Positions 14,833 through 23,865 of a stretch of DNA of 42,563 nucleotides are shown piece by piece. The stretch comes from Promethearchaeota archaeon (GTDB lineage Archaea > Asgardarchaeota > Lokiarchaeia > Sigyniarchaeales > SOKP01): positions 1 through 42,563 of the forward strand of contig JAHLWS010000032.1 of assembly GCA_019057795.1 (NCBI GenBank), in the 5' to 3' direction. Below the pieces are notes generated by a model. It made no database searches, had not been told where the DNA came from, and saw nothing but the letters and a program-made list of their open reading frames with translations. Within the stretch, counting starts at the first letter, position 1, and every line of letters begins with the position of its first letter. Both the position numbers and the translations under genes were made by a program.

Positions 14833-15057
14833 TTACTCACTCTTATAACGATCTAGTAAGAGCTCGCTTATCTCTCTTCCAAGATTTAAAGCATCTTCTG
14901 GAGATATTTCACTATCGATTCGAAAACCTTTTAAAAAATTTAATTGTGCGATCTTTTTCTTAATAGAATCTCTTGCTACTTCAGACCAATTAATTTCTGG
15001 AAAATTTTCCATCATTTCTTTTAATTCACTAGAAATTGATAAAGTTAAATTTGTCAT
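14833..15057 (-). CDS. Antitoxin partner of the PIN toxin
   Basis: 74 residues: MTNLTLSISSELKEMMENFP, with the segment ahead of WSEVARDSIKKKI resembling ribbon-helix-helix DNA-binding antitoxins, and an acidic C-terminal arm (SEISPEDALNLGREISELLL) of the kind that wraps the toxin. It is directly upstream of the toxin gene on the same strand. An inverted repeat at 15095-15112 lies in its promoter and is the likely autoregulatory operator. Confidence 0.75.
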   Translation of the reverse strand: MTNLTLSISSELKEMMENFPEINWSEVARDSIKKKIAQLNFLKGFRIDSEISPEDALNLGREISELLLDRYKSE

Positions 15058-15094
15058 TGTAATCTTAATTCGTTTGTTTGATTATTATGTGATC

Positions 15095-15112
15095 ATATGT
15101 GAATACACATAT
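15095..15112. promoter_or_regulatory. Palindromic operator of the first toxin-antitoxin pair
   Basis: ATATGTG and CACATAT separated by AATA, about 40 bp upstream of the antitoxin start. This is the usual place for antitoxin self-repression. Confidence 0.5.
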
Positions 15113-15180
15113 TAATAACTTTATATCAATATTAAAAATTTTAGGAAATATATTATTTTCACCACAATAGTTCTGAACTT

Positions 15181-15340
15181 TTTTTTTTATAAACTTACGA
15201 TTAATCTTCTCTTAAAGCTTTTTTAAAAACATATTCACGTGAAATATTATGCGATCAAAAAAAAAGAAAACTATAGTTATAATTGGAGTTTTATCAATCG
15301 TATTTTTAGCTTGTTTTTTAAGAGTTGCAAACGAGCCCAC
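15181..15340 (+). repeat. Promoter/anchor repeat, copy A
   Basis: Starts with a T tract and TTATAAACTTACGATTAAT, then CTTAAAGCTTTTTT, CACGTGAAATATT and the first 28 or so codons of an MRSKKKK-type signal anchor. It closely matches copy C (20860-21010), including coding bases, and copy B (17985-18056) up to the start codon. Confidence 0.8.
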
Positions 15341-15455
15341 TACCGTTCCCATTAGCGTAACTGGCGTTAATCTCGAAAGTTTCCTGAGATGCTGTTATTA
15401 CTCCCAATTAAATAAATTCCGTTATTATTGTATTGATATTAAAAATATCAATTAA
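15249..15455 (+). pseudogene. Truncated 5' copy of the toroid surface protein gene
   Basis: 68 codons. The first 25 residues (MRSKKKKTIVIIGVLSIVFL) match those of the 975-residue protein at 20938, as does the promoter. After that the sequence diverges (a short VPISVTGVNLES stretch) and soon loses protein-like character, ending in KFRYYCIDIKNIN. It is best read as a signal-anchor remnant left by a partial duplication. A real short membrane peptide is possible. Confidence 0.55.
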
Positions 15456-15478
15456 AAAGAAAAAAAAAGTGGTAAAGT

Positions 15479-17869
15479 TTATTTTTTCTTTCGTTTTTCC
15501 AAGATAATAAATGAAAGTATCGTTATGAATGTAAATAGTAGGTAGTAATTTCCAAACGAAATTATAGGTTGGTCTTCGGAAATCTCTATGATAACCTCTA
15601 CATCTATGAAGCCAATATTACCAGCAGTATCATTTGCGTAGAACCTAATTGTAAGGCTGCCTTCACTTAAAGCTTCCCATGCTGTTTGATTAAACGTACC
15701 GGTTAAACCTGTGATGGTGTAATCCGTTCCTCCTCCATCGAGAGTGTACCAAATGGTATCCAAATTGAGTTCGTCAATAGAAATATTGTAATTTGGGGCA
15801 ACTAAACCAAATACGCTATCAGGTAAAGGAAAGATTATTGTAATAACAGGAGCAATGTCATCACCATCCGCCCACATTGGAAAATTATCCCGACTTCCCG
15901 CTGTGCCTGGGATTATATATGGTGTATCGCCTATTCCGTCATCGTTTGCATCAACGCCCGCGTAATCATCCCAGTAATTACCAATAATTCCATTGTCCCA
16001 TTTGTTATTAATTCCATTATCTTCAGCATTAATTTCATTATTAATAAAATGATTTAAAAAGATTTTACTGTTATCACTATACCATAAATATAATCCATGA
16101 TCATTGTTGTTGCTGGCGGTATTTCCCGAAATCGTGTTGTTATTACTACAAGGTAAATATATTCCATTATAATTATTGTTGCTGGCGGTATTTCCCGAAA
16201 GCGTGTTGTTATCACTATAAACTAAATATAATCCATGATTATTGTTGTTAGCGGTATTTCCCGAAAGCGTGTTGTTATCACTATAACCTAAATACATTCC
16301 ATACCAACTGTTGTTACTGGCGTTATTTCCCGAAAGCGTATTGTTATCACTATAGTATAAACGTATTCCATCATTATTATTGTTGCTGGCGGTATTTCCC
16401 GAAAGAGTGTTGTTATCACTATAACCTAAATACATTCCATAATACTTGTTGTTGCTAGCGGTATTTCCCGAAAGCGTGTTGTTATTACTATAACCTAAAT
16501 ATATTCCCGTAGTACCATTTGATAAATTTTCCCCTGAAATTATCGAATTACTACAATTAATCAAAATGATTTGCCCCGCACCCGTAAAATTACTCGATCC
16601 TAAACCTATTTCATTCACATAATAATAGACCTGTTTGTTGTTTACACGGTTTGTATTGTCAATACTATGAGATGCCATTTCCACTAATGAACCATAAAGA
16701 GAAATTCCGCAAAAATTCATTAAATTCCCCGAAAGCGTGTTGTTAGCACTATTCCATAAACGTATTCCATAATAATTGTTATTGCTAGCGGTATTTCCCG
16801 AAATCGTGTTGTTATTACTATTCTCTATACATATTCCACCACCATTGTTATTTGCAGTATTTCCCGAAAGCGTGTTGTTATTACTATACCATATAGCTAT
16901 TCCACTATACTTGTTGTTGCTGGCGTTATTTCCCAAAATCGTGTTGTTAGCACTATACTCTAAATATATTCCAATATTATTGTTGTTGCTGGCGTTAATT
17001 CCCGAAAGCGTGTTGTTGACACAATAGTATAAAGATATTCCAGAACCGTCTGAAATATTTAACCCTGAAATTATCGAGTTATTACAATTAATCAAAATAA
17101 TTTGCCCCGCACCCGTGAAATTACTCGATCCTAAACCTGTTTCATTCACATAATAATAAACCGGTTTGTTGTTTACACGGTTTGTATTGTCAATACTGTG
17201 CGATGCCATTTCCACTAATGAACCATAAAGATAAATTCCGCAAAAGTTCATTAAATTCCCCGAAATCGTGTTGTTAATACTCTCGCTTAAAAATATTCCA
17301 TAATAATTGTTATAACTAACGTTATTTTCCGAAATCGTGTTGTTATTACTATATCTTAAATATATTCCATTACCATTGTTATCGCAACAATTATTATTTA
17401 TTATTTTACCGTTATCGACGTTATCTAATTTAATACCTGCATACCAATCTACACCCCAATCTATCATTCCAGAATTATATAATGAACAATTTCGAATAAC
17501 AAAGTAGGTATCAGAGTTTCTAATCTCTATGCAATTGCCTGAACCTTGTCCGTCAATGGTAATATTCTCGATAACATAAGGATCTGCCCAACTTCCCGAA
17601 CCGCTACACCAATCCTCACCAGAAGCCTTAGATGCCCAATCTGCATTTCCATCAATATATATTGGAGATCCCGTAAGATTCCAATATCCCGCCCTTTTTA
17701 GTTTAGGTTCATTGTCAACTTCCAAATTTTCATAATTATATCCTCCAAAATAGCTAAAATTAGCATTGATAAGAATGGGGAAAGCGAAAAGGATTCCTAA
17801 AGAGATTAAAATCATTATTTTTGATTTTGCACTTGATTTCATTTTAGTTATTCTTTTCCGCATTTTCAT
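15479..17869 (-). CDS. NosD-like parallel beta-helix surface protein
   Basis: 796 residues. Signal peptide with Lys/Arg start (MKMRKRITKMKSSAKSKIM) and hydrophobic core to about residue 36. Residues 55-640 carry many 23-residue NNTLSGNTASNNNYYGIYL-type rungs typical of NosD/CASH right-handed beta-helices, which bind or process carbohydrate in known members. A Pro-rich Ig-like domain follows (about 665-765) and a C-terminal TM segment with an EKRKKK stop-transfer. The protein is thus a wall-exposed, membrane-held ectodomain. It contains an internal duplication listed separately. Its 5' end and promoter are nearly identical to those of the second NosD gene. Confidence 0.85.
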   Translation of the reverse strand: MKMRKRITKMKSSAKSKIMILISLGILFAFPILINANFSYFGGYNYENLEVDNEPKLKRAGYWNLTGSPIYIDGNADWASKASGEDWCSGSGSWADPYVIENITIDGQGSGNCIEIRNSDTYFVIRNCSLYNSGMIDWGVDWYAGIKLDNVDNGKIINNNCCDNNGNGIYLRYSNNNTISENNVSYNNYYGIFLSESINNTISGNLMNFCGIYLYGSLVEMASHSIDNTNRVNNKPVYYYVNETGLGSSNFTGAGQIILINCNNSIISGLNISDGSGISLYYCVNNTLSGINASNNNNIGIYLEYSANNTILGNNASNNKYSGIAIWYSNNNTLSGNTANNNGGGICIENSNNNTISGNTASNNNYYGIRLWNSANNTLSGNLMNFCGISLYGSLVEMASHSIDNTNRVNNKQVYYYVNEIGLGSSNFTGAGQIILINCSNSIISGENLSNGTTGIYLGYSNNNTLSGNTASNNKYYGMYLGYSDNNTLSGNTASNNNNDGIRLYYSDNNTLSGNNASNNSWYGMYLGYSDNNTLSGNTANNNNHGLYLVYSDNNTLSGNTASNNNYNGIYLPCSNNNTISGNTASNNNDHGLYLWYSDNSKIFLNHFINNEINAEDNGINNKWDNGIIGNYWDDYAGVDANDDGIGDTPYIIPGTAGSRDNFPMWADGDDIAPVITIIFPLPDSVFGLVAPNYNISIDELNLDTIWYTLDGGGTDYTITGLTGTFNQTAWEALSEGSLTIRFYANDTAGNIGFIDVEVIIEISEDQPIISFGNYYLLFTFITILSFIILEKRKKK
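16532..16740 (-). repeat. Internal 209-bp duplication, downstream copy
   Basis: Near-identical to 17063-17272 in the same gene. It encodes NCSNSIISG back through SNFTGAGQIILIN, VNNKQVYYYVNE and LMNFCGISLYGSLVEMASHS. The copies lie 531 bp apart, a whole number of codons, so the frame is preserved. Confidence 0.8.
17063..17272 (-). repeat. Internal 210-bp duplication, upstream copy
   Basis: The partner of 16532-16740. A few substitutions separate the copies (for example VNNKPVYY against VNNKQVYY), indicating a fairly recent duplication within the beta-helix. Confidence 0.8.
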
Positions 17870-17975
17870 TTACCTTCTTTTTTTTTGATAATGATCAGAT
17901 CACAATTTGTTGATTATGGAATATAAAGATTATTATGAAATTAACCAGTAAATTTTGACTTTTACTGGTAAATCT
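17785..17975 (-). repeat. NosD promoter/signal-peptide repeat, first copy
   Basis: It covers the signal-peptide codons (KMKSSAKSKIMILISLGILF) and about 100 bp upstream, including a TATA box (CTTTATATTCC on the minus strand) and an AATGATCAGATCAC motif. Nearly identical to 19755-19945. Confidence 0.8.
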
Positions 17976-17984
17976 TCGGAAGCT

Positions 17985-18056
17985 TCTTTTTTTCTTTTAT
18001 AAACTTACGCTTAATTTGGTCTTAAAGCTTTTTTAAAAACATATTCACATGAAATA
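17985..18056 (+). repeat. Promoter repeat, copy B (no gene attached)
   Basis: TTATAAACTTACGCTTAAT, CTTAAAGCTTTTTT and CACATGAAATAA align with copies A and C, but the start codon and anchor are gone. A TATA box survives, so a short transcript might still be made. It stands divergently from the first NosD gene, in the same arrangement as copy C and the second NosD gene. Confidence 0.7.
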
Positions 18057-18142
18057 ATTTGGTAATGAACAAAAGAACTATAGCTGCGATATAAATATTT
18101 AAAAATATAAATATGAAACCAAAAAAATTGAAAAAAAATTAA

Positions 18143-19840
18143 TTATTCTATTCTTTTCCTTTTACGGATAATTAATAGTAGGGTTGCTACACCTATTACT
18201 CCTCCTCCGCCAATAACCAAAGCTATAATAATTAATTCGAAAGGAATTGCTCCTCCAGAGATTGCTTTAATAGTTACCGTAACTTTATTCGAGATAGAAT
18301 TACCGAAGTCGTCTGTGAAGTTAACCGTGTAGATATAAACTCCAGGAGAAAAGCCATTGGGGATGCTGTAGTTAATTGCGTTTCCGATGGTCCATTCGGT
18401 CGGACCTGCAACTATTCCCGTCCCTTGCAGTTCGATTGTATAATTATCAGGATTTAAATCAGTTGCCGTCCACGACAGGCTCTGCTCCGTATATCCCACT
18501 TCTACAGTGAAATTATTAGGGCTAACGGTTATAACCGGATTGGTCGTATCTTCAACTACTGTAAAATCGACGCTATCGGTGATGAAATTGCCATAATCGT
18601 CTGTGAAGGTAACCGTATAAATGTACGATCCTACGCTAAATCCATCGGGAATATTATATACGACCGGCGTATTATTAGACCAAGGTGTTGATGCTACTAC
18701 TATAGCAATTCCTATTAGTTCGATCCAATAAGTGTCTGGATTTGCATCAGTTGCCGTCCACGATAGGCTCTGCCCGGTATATCCATATTCTACAGTGAAG
18801 TCGCTCGGAGCGTTTGATTTTATCGGATCTTCCATATCACCTTGGACTGGAACTGGAAGTGGGCATTCCATTAAAGGAAAGTTGTCTTGGTTTGTTACTG
18901 CGCTATTATACATACTTCTTGTTATATTATATGGAGTATCACCAATACCATTTTCATCGCTGTCCACACCAGTATAATCAGACCAATAATTTCCTATTGA
19001 TCCATTATCCCAATGACTCCAACCTCCTTCATCAAAAGCAGTGAGTGAATTATTATTTAAGCAATTTAGATATATTGTATTTCTACGACAACCTTCATAA
19101 ATCCATATCCCATTATAGTTAAAATTAAGGAAATTTCTCGAAACATTATTATCGCTACTAAACCATAACATTATTCCTCGACGATTAAAATTTAATGAAT
19201 TTTCTAAAATCGTGTTATTATCGCTGCCAACTGAGGCTAATGACGCATCAGCAGAGTTTTTATTAAAAATATTCCCTTTAATAAGATTGTTATGGCTCAT
19301 TTGAAGCGCAATTCCAATGCCTTGGCTGCAGGCGTCGTTTCTTAGGATGGTATTATTATTACTAATAATTAGATTTATCCCAATATATCCATTATCATTT
19401 GCTTGATTATCAATCACGTATCCGTTAGAAGCGTTCCATAAATTGATCCCCGCAGCATAAGAGGAATGAATTGCATTATAGAGTCTACAATTTTGTATCT
19501 TAAAATAGACTATGGAATTTTCAATCCATATGCAACTTCCCGAACCTCCGCCATCTATTACCAAATCTTCTATGACATATGGATCAGAATAAGTGCCATC
19601 CCCTGTGCATATCCCAGCTGCTTTAGCATCGGTCCAATTATTGTCGATATGAATTCTTCCAGATATTTTTGAGGGTGTCAGATTTACATCATTTAAATTA
19701 TTAATGCTATTTAACGCATTAAAATTGAGACTATTGTTTATTATTGGTGATAAAACGAAAAGGATTCCTAAAGAGATTAAAATTATTATTTTTGATTTTG
19801 CACTTGATTTCATTTGAATTACTTTTCTTCGCATTTTCAT
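18143..19840 (-). CDS. NosD-like surface protein with two Ig-like domains
   Basis: 565 residues. The signal peptide is nearly the same as in the first NosD gene (MKMRRKVIQMKSSAKSKI). A shorter beta-helix (about 60-300) ends in DNFPLMECPLPVPVQ. It is followed by two HYR/Ig-like domains of about 95 residues (each with FTVE.GYT.QSLSWTATD and YTVTFTDD or YTVNFTDD) and a C-terminal Gly-rich TM helix with a basic RKRKRIE tail. It is likely exposed outside the membrane, with the beta-helix as a ligand- or glycan-binding part. Start ATG 19840. Confidence 0.85.
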   Translation of the reverse strand: MKMRRKVIQMKSSAKSKIIILISLGILFVLSPIINNSLNFNALNSINNLNDVNLTPSKISGRIHIDNNWTDAKAAGICTGDGTYSDPYVIEDLVIDGGGSGSCIWIENSIVYFKIQNCRLYNAIHSSYAAGINLWNASNGYVIDNQANDNGYIGINLIISNNNTILRNDACSQGIGIALQMSHNNLIKGNIFNKNSADASLASVGSDNNTILENSLNFNRRGIMLWFSSDNNVSRNFLNFNYNGIWIYEGCRRNTIYLNCLNNNSLTAFDEGGWSHWDNGSIGNYWSDYTGVDSDENGIGDTPYNITRSMYNSAVTNQDNFPLMECPLPVPVQGDMEDPIKSNAPSDFTVEYGYTGQSLSWTATDANPDTYWIELIGIAIVVASTPWSNNTPVVYNIPDGFSVGSYIYTVTFTDDYGNFITDSVDFTVVEDTTNPVITVSPNNFTVEVGYTEQSLSWTATDLNPDNYTIELQGTGIVAGPTEWTIGNAINYSIPNGFSPGVYIYTVNFTDDFGNSISNKVTVTIKAISGGAIPFELIIIALVIGGGGVIGVATLLLIIRKRKRIE

Positions 19841-19945
19841 TTGCCTTCTTTTTTATTGATAATGATCAGATCACAATTTGTTGATTATGGAATATAAAGA
19901 TTATTATGAAATTAACCAGTAAATTTTTACTTTTACCGGTATTTA
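19755..19945 (-). repeat. NosD promoter/signal-peptide repeat, second copy
   Basis: The partner of 17785-17975. The similarity ends near 19945, close to where the second toxin-antitoxin block begins. In the first copy the sequence instead runs straight on into the promoter repeat. Confidence 0.8.
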
Positions 19946-20014
19946 CATACTTATATATTGGAAAATATCCATATATGCCCCCTCCAAAAAAAAGTACTAA
20001 TAATAATAATAAGA

Positions 20015-20440
20015 TCAACTTAAATTTGAGGGTATTAAACCTTTAAAGTGTTTATCAAAGGTAGCTAAAAAATTGCAGTTTAAACGTTTGCAATGAGTTA
20101 AAATAGAGCTATCAGTAAAAGATAATCTTTTTTCCTTATATTTTTGAAAGAGCTCCCAAGAATTCTTAAAATCGTCATCCGTAAAACTAATAAGCTTTAT
20201 CTTTCTACTCTTCAAAATGTAATTTCCCAGATTTATAGCAAAATCAGGACGTTTTATTCTTACCAATGCTAAGGTCACCAATTCATTAAACACTAAGGTA
20301 GAGGTAAATATCTCCCCGAATTCATTTTTTAGAAACCTCCTCATCCAAGATTGGGCAATTTGGAAATTTTTATCATCCTTGTTCTTAACTGCTAATAAAA
20401 ATCCTGTATCTAAAAAAACAGCCATTTTATTCTTCCCCAT
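20015..20440 (-). CDS. vapC: PIN-domain ribonuclease, second VapC-type toxin
   Basis: 141 residues with PIN acidic residues D11 (VFLDTGFLLA), E53 (FNELVTLA), D110 (SFTDSSIL) and D129 (ATFDKHF). It is a predicted Mg-dependent RNase. ATG 20440 overlaps the upstream antitoxin gene by 14 nt; an internal Met (MAVFLDTG) is the alternative start. It is a different PIN subfamily from the toxin at 14410, so the two pairs were acquired separately. Confidence 0.85.
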   Translation of the reverse strand: MGKNKMAVFLDTGFLLAVKNKDDKNFQIAQSWMRRFLKNEFGEIFTSTLVFNELVTLALVRIKRPDFAINLGNYILKSRKIKLISFTDDDFKNSWELFQKYKEKRLSFTDSSILTHCKRLNCNFLATFDKHFKGLIPSNLS

Positions 20441-20711
20441 TCAATTTATATAAAACTTCGTCGACTTTTTCCGATAGACCTTCAATACCTAACTCAAAAA
20501 CATCTTCCAATCCTTTCCATGCGTGATCATTGGTTATTGAGCCTGGAACCTCATTTTCTTCGAGACCTTCAGCTATCATTGCATCCTCAATCAGCTTTGC
20601 TACAAGCCCCTTCTTGCTTACTTTATTTCCTCGTAATGTTAAATGAGAAATCAATTTATCCAACAATTCTAAATGTTTTTTATCAATCCGTACGGTACTT
20701 ATGAAAATCAC
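20427..20711 (-). CDS. Antitoxin of the second PIN toxin; GTG or ATA start
   Basis: 85-94 residues. The N-terminal part STVRIDKKHLELLDKLISHL looks like a ribbon-helix-helix DNA-binding antitoxin. The C-terminal half is acidic (LEENEVPGS..LEDVFELGIEGL). The GTG at 20711 falls inside a perfect GGTGAT Shine-Dalgarno (20712-20707), so the real start is probably the ATA at 20702, 4 nt after it, which would give the clean N-terminus MSTVRID. Overlap with the toxin gene indicates translational coupling. A perfect palindrome upstream is the likely operator. Confidence 0.75.
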   Translation of the reverse strand: MIFISTVRIDKKHLELLDKLISHLTLRGNKVSKKGLVAKLIEDAMIAEGLEENEVPGSITNDHAWKGLEDVFELGIEGLSEKVDEVLYKLNGEE

Positions 20712-20717
20712 CTTTTT

Positions 20718-20733
20718 TGTATACTAGTATACA
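20718..20733. promoter_or_regulatory. Perfect 16-bp palindromic operator
   Basis: TGTATACTAGTATACA lies immediately upstream of the antitoxin's ribosome binding site, with a degenerate half copy (TATACTAATATA) just beyond it. This is typical for cooperative antitoxin binding. Confidence 0.65.
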
Positions 20734-20859
20734 TTTTTATACTAATATAATTATATTTCTACTTACTTATATTTATTATCTCTTCGAGACCTTTTGAGCC
20801 AAGAGTGGATTTATTATTGTAAAATAAGAGAGATTCACCAATTTATTCGGAAATCTTCA

Positions 20860-21010
20860 AAAACTTCTTTTTTTTTTTATATACTTACGATTAATTTGAT
20901 CTTAAAGCTTTTATTAAACGCTTTCACGTGAAATATTATGCGATCTAAAAAAAAGAAAACTATAGTTATAATTGGAATTGTATCAATCGTATTTTTAGCT
21001 TATTTTTTGA
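20860..21010 (+). repeat. Promoter/anchor repeat, copy C (intact gene)
   Basis: TTTATATACTTACGATTAAT is the TATA region, followed by CTTAAAGCTTTTATT, CACGTGAAATATT and ATG 20938. The predicted transcript start near 20907 leaves a 30-nt leader with GTGA as ribosome binding core. The palindrome AAAGCTTT is kept in all three copies and could be a regulator site. Confidence 0.75.
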
Positions 21011-23865
21011 CTATTGGCAACAAGGCTCTAGTTGCTCCTGAAATCGGAACAGACATCAATTTCGATACTTTAAACGCTTCTGATGCGACCAATCTGGACG
21101 TCATTAGCGAGATTTTCGACTCTAAAAACGCTGATTTTAGTTCTAACGGCTATTACCCTCAGATTTACTCCGATTCGCTACAAGCAACTTACTACGCGCT
21201 CTTTATTTTGGATTCTATCGGCAAGTTAGACGAAATAAACCAAAGTCAAGTAATAACCTATATAATGTCGTTTTACAACTCAATTTCTCACCAGTTCGTA
21301 GATTCAAGCGCAAAAAGATACTTGTCTTCTATAATACCGGGTTTGTATATACCGCTAACTACTTTATTAGAGGTAAATTGCTACGCGGTGTTATCTTTAG
21401 ACATTTTAAACGCTTTAGATTTAATCGATACCGCTGAAACTATTGATTTTATTTGGGAGTGCTACCATCCTACTCTACACGGATTTATAGGTCAGCCATA
21501 CTACGCTTCGCTAGACGAAGGTTTTAAAATACCCACAGCAGACAATACATATTACGCGGTGATAACGCTCGATCTCCTTATTTCTGACTGGAACAGTTAT
21601 TCTCAAGAAAGGGGCGACATCGTGAGCTATGTAGACGGATTACAATCGCTTGGCTCTCACGCGGGCTTTTACAACGATTACGAACCGTTGTTTGATTCTT
21701 TGTTAGAGATAGAGCCGAATCAATTCGCCTCTTTTTACGCCATAAAAACCTTAGAAACTTTTGGGAGCAGCTACATCGATGTTATTGACATCGCCAAATT
21801 CCACCAAGACTTGACCGACCTTTATCACCCCGAAGACTTTTATTTCGATATATCTTCGGTTGCATGGCACGCCAATTACTCTAATATAGTTGCAACTGCC
21901 ATAAATTTAGAATTGTCGGACTTAACAGGTTTTACAGGATTTGATAGAGCCAAAGTAATCGATTTTATTATCGAAAATCGGAATGTTTTAGGCGGTTGGG
22001 ACGCTTCGACTACGATTAAGTACCACGAGTTAATCGACACTTTTCAAATCGTAAGGCCTCTCGCAAACACGGGAGCTATCTCGGAATTGACTCTAAGCGC
22101 GGAAAACGAAATTGCCTCTTATATTCAACTTTTCTCTCAATTTAACGGGTACTCGTTGCTCTCGGAAGATTACACTTCGGTAGAACTAATCCACGCGATT
22201 ATTTCTTCATACGATTATTTCGACCGAATTGCGGACCTTGACATACAAGAATTATACAACCTATTAGAAGGAAGCGCGCTATATATGGGCGGGGAATACG
22301 AGTTTTATGCTTGTACTAAAATGGACCCAGATGTCGCGAGGTTTCGCTCCGAACCGCTTGATTATTATACTTTAGGATTTCATAAATACATCGACGAAAT
22401 AAACGCGGTGAACTCGCACAAAGAGACTTATAGGACGCTTAATTCGCTTCAGAAAATATTCAAATTGAACGATTTTGCCTCCTCTCACGACCTTAATTCC
22501 GTGTTGCAGGATGTAATCGATTCGCAATTTTTGGAATCAGGGTACCAAGAAAATTTTGGAGCTTTTTTGTCCGACAACACAAATCAACCTTCGGAATGGA
22601 AGAATCAATTGATTTACTTGCAGTATTCTTTTTACGCGATAAATAATATGGAGTTTATTGCCGATTATTTAGGGTTAGGACCTATTACCCTCTTAGGCTT
22701 CGATAAATTGGCTTTAGCGACTTACATCATTAGAAATATCGTAGAATCTCCGACAGAACTTTATTTTGACGTAAAATACTCTAACTCGGCCGAGATCGCT
22801 TTAGAAAACACTTACTACGCGATTTACGTCTTGAAGGCAATAGGCGAGAACTATTTAGATAGTGCGAAAATAAAGAACTTTGTGCTTAGCCACCTCAATT
22901 ACTCAAACATCAAAAATCTTTATTACTGCTACAAAATATCCGAAATCTTAAACTTGCAGATAATTTTCGATGTGGAACAATCGCACTCTCTAATACAAAC
23001 TATTTACTCTAGTTCTCACCACGAGTTTTTTGAGTCTACGGAAAAGAACGCGCTGGAGCAGGAAGCTTTCACCTGGATCTGCGAGATGGCTAAAAGTGAT
23101 AGCATAAGAGTTAATGCCCTATACTCTAATTCCATTCAATTAGGTGGAGACAACTTAATTTCTGTTGATTTGTGCAACATAATCTTGTCTGATTTTGGAC
23201 AATACACGACGGTTAAGTTGGAAAGCGAACAACTCGGCACTATTTTATTCGATAAAATGACAAATCATACTTATCAGAAAGAAGTACACGTACCTATCGA
23301 CCCACAGAATTACCCTCGAATCGAAGGAGAATTGTGCGTGTACGATGGTAGCCTTATAGCCAAGCAATTTCCTATCTCGTTTGAAACAACCTTTGCTTCG
23401 ATTTATAATGTTTCCACTTCAAAAACGGAATCGCGAATCGAAATAACGGTTGTAGCTTCCTTGCGGTTCGTTTCCGGAGAAGAACCAATATACAACGGAG
23501 TTATGCGCGCCATAGTGCATAAGGACGGTATTTACCTTGACAATATACTTTTTGCTTCGAAAGTCGATCTGAAAAGCACCACATTTACTTTCGTTTATCG
23601 ACCTGCTAAATTCGGGAATTATAGCTTCGATATATTTATAAAGGACCCATTCCATCCGAACTCGCAATTTGTATTCGAAACTAGTTATGTTTATGAAACT
23701 GATGAAGACCCACTTCAGCCGATTCAAGCGTTCGAAAACGACATAATATTAGCTTTTCCTTTAGCGATGGTTATTTTTACTTTAGGATCAGGGGGAGTAG
23801 TTGGCTCTTTAAAAACACCTAGGAAGAAAATTAAAGACAAGCTCAATAAAATTAAAGCTAAATAA
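20938..23865 (+). CDS. Large surface protein with prenyltransferase/terpene-cyclase-like toroid repeats
   Basis: 975 residues. Signal anchor MRSKKKKTIVIIG to about residue 27. Residues 60-700 contain repeated helical pairs such as SLQATYYALFILDSIGKL, EVNCYAVLSLDILNAL, ADNTYYAVITLDLL and ALENTYYAIYVLKAIGE. These resemble the QW/PFT repeats of squalene-cyclase and protein-prenyltransferase alpha-toroids and of complement-like thioester domains. No catalytic DxDD or thioester motif is evident, so binding rather than catalysis is likely. A beta-rich part (about 760-930) and a C-terminal TM helix (about 938-960) with a lysine tail follow. The ectodomain is therefore tethered at both ends. Confidence 0.75.
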   Translation: MRSKKKKTIVIIGIVSIVFLAYFLTIGNKALVAPEIGTDINFDTLNASDATNLDVISEIFDSKNADFSSNGYYPQIYSDSLQATYYALFILDSIGKLDEINQSQVITYIMSFYNSISHQFVDSSAKRYLSSIIPGLYIPLTTLLEVNCYAVLSLDILNALDLIDTAETIDFIWECYHPTLHGFIGQPYYASLDEGFKIPTADNTYYAVITLDLLISDWNSYSQERGDIVSYVDGLQSLGSHAGFYNDYEPLFDSLLEIEPNQFASFYAIKTLETFGSSYIDVIDIAKFHQDLTDLYHPEDFYFDISSVAWHANYSNIVATAINLELSDLTGFTGFDRAKVIDFIIENRNVLGGWDASTTIKYHELIDTFQIVRPLANTGAISELTLSAENEIASYIQLFSQFNGYSLLSEDYTSVELIHAIISSYDYFDRIADLDIQELYNLLEGSALYMGGEYEFYACTKMDPDVARFRSEPLDYYTLGFHKYIDEINAVNSHKETYRTLNSLQKIFKLNDFASSHDLNSVLQDVIDSQFLESGYQENFGAFLSDNTNQPSEWKNQLIYLQYSFYAINNMEFIADYLGLGPITLLGFDKLALATYIIRNIVESPTELYFDVKYSNSAEIALENTYYAIYVLKAIGENYLDSAKIKNFVLSHLNYSNIKNLYYCYKISEILNLQIIFDVEQSHSLIQTIYSSSHHEFFESTEKNALEQEAFTWICEMAKSDSIRVNALYSNSIQLGGDNLISVDLCNIILSDFGQYTTVKLESEQLGTILFDKMTNHTYQKEVHVPIDPQNYPRIEGELCVYDGSLIAKQFPISFETTFASIYNVSTSKTESRIEITVVASLRFVSGEEPIYNGVMRAIVHKDGIYLDNILFASKVDLKSTTFTFVYRPAKFGNYSFDIFIKDPFHPNSQFVFETSYVYETDEDPLQPIQAFENDIILAFPLAMVIFTLGSGGVVGSLKTPRKKIKDKLNKIKAK

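Noticed and set aside
16776..17027. Plus-strand ORF rich in Leu within the NosD gene
   Set aside because: Antisense of the beta-helix repeats; no promoter or ribosome site.
15479..17869. 69-bp NosD repeats as CRISPR or satellite
   Set aside because: They are in frame and encode beta-helix rungs with signal peptide and TM anchor.
14410..20711. A transposon carrying the toxin-antitoxin and NosD genes
   Set aside because: No transposase, terminal inverted repeats or target duplications seen; tandem duplication plus insertion fits better.
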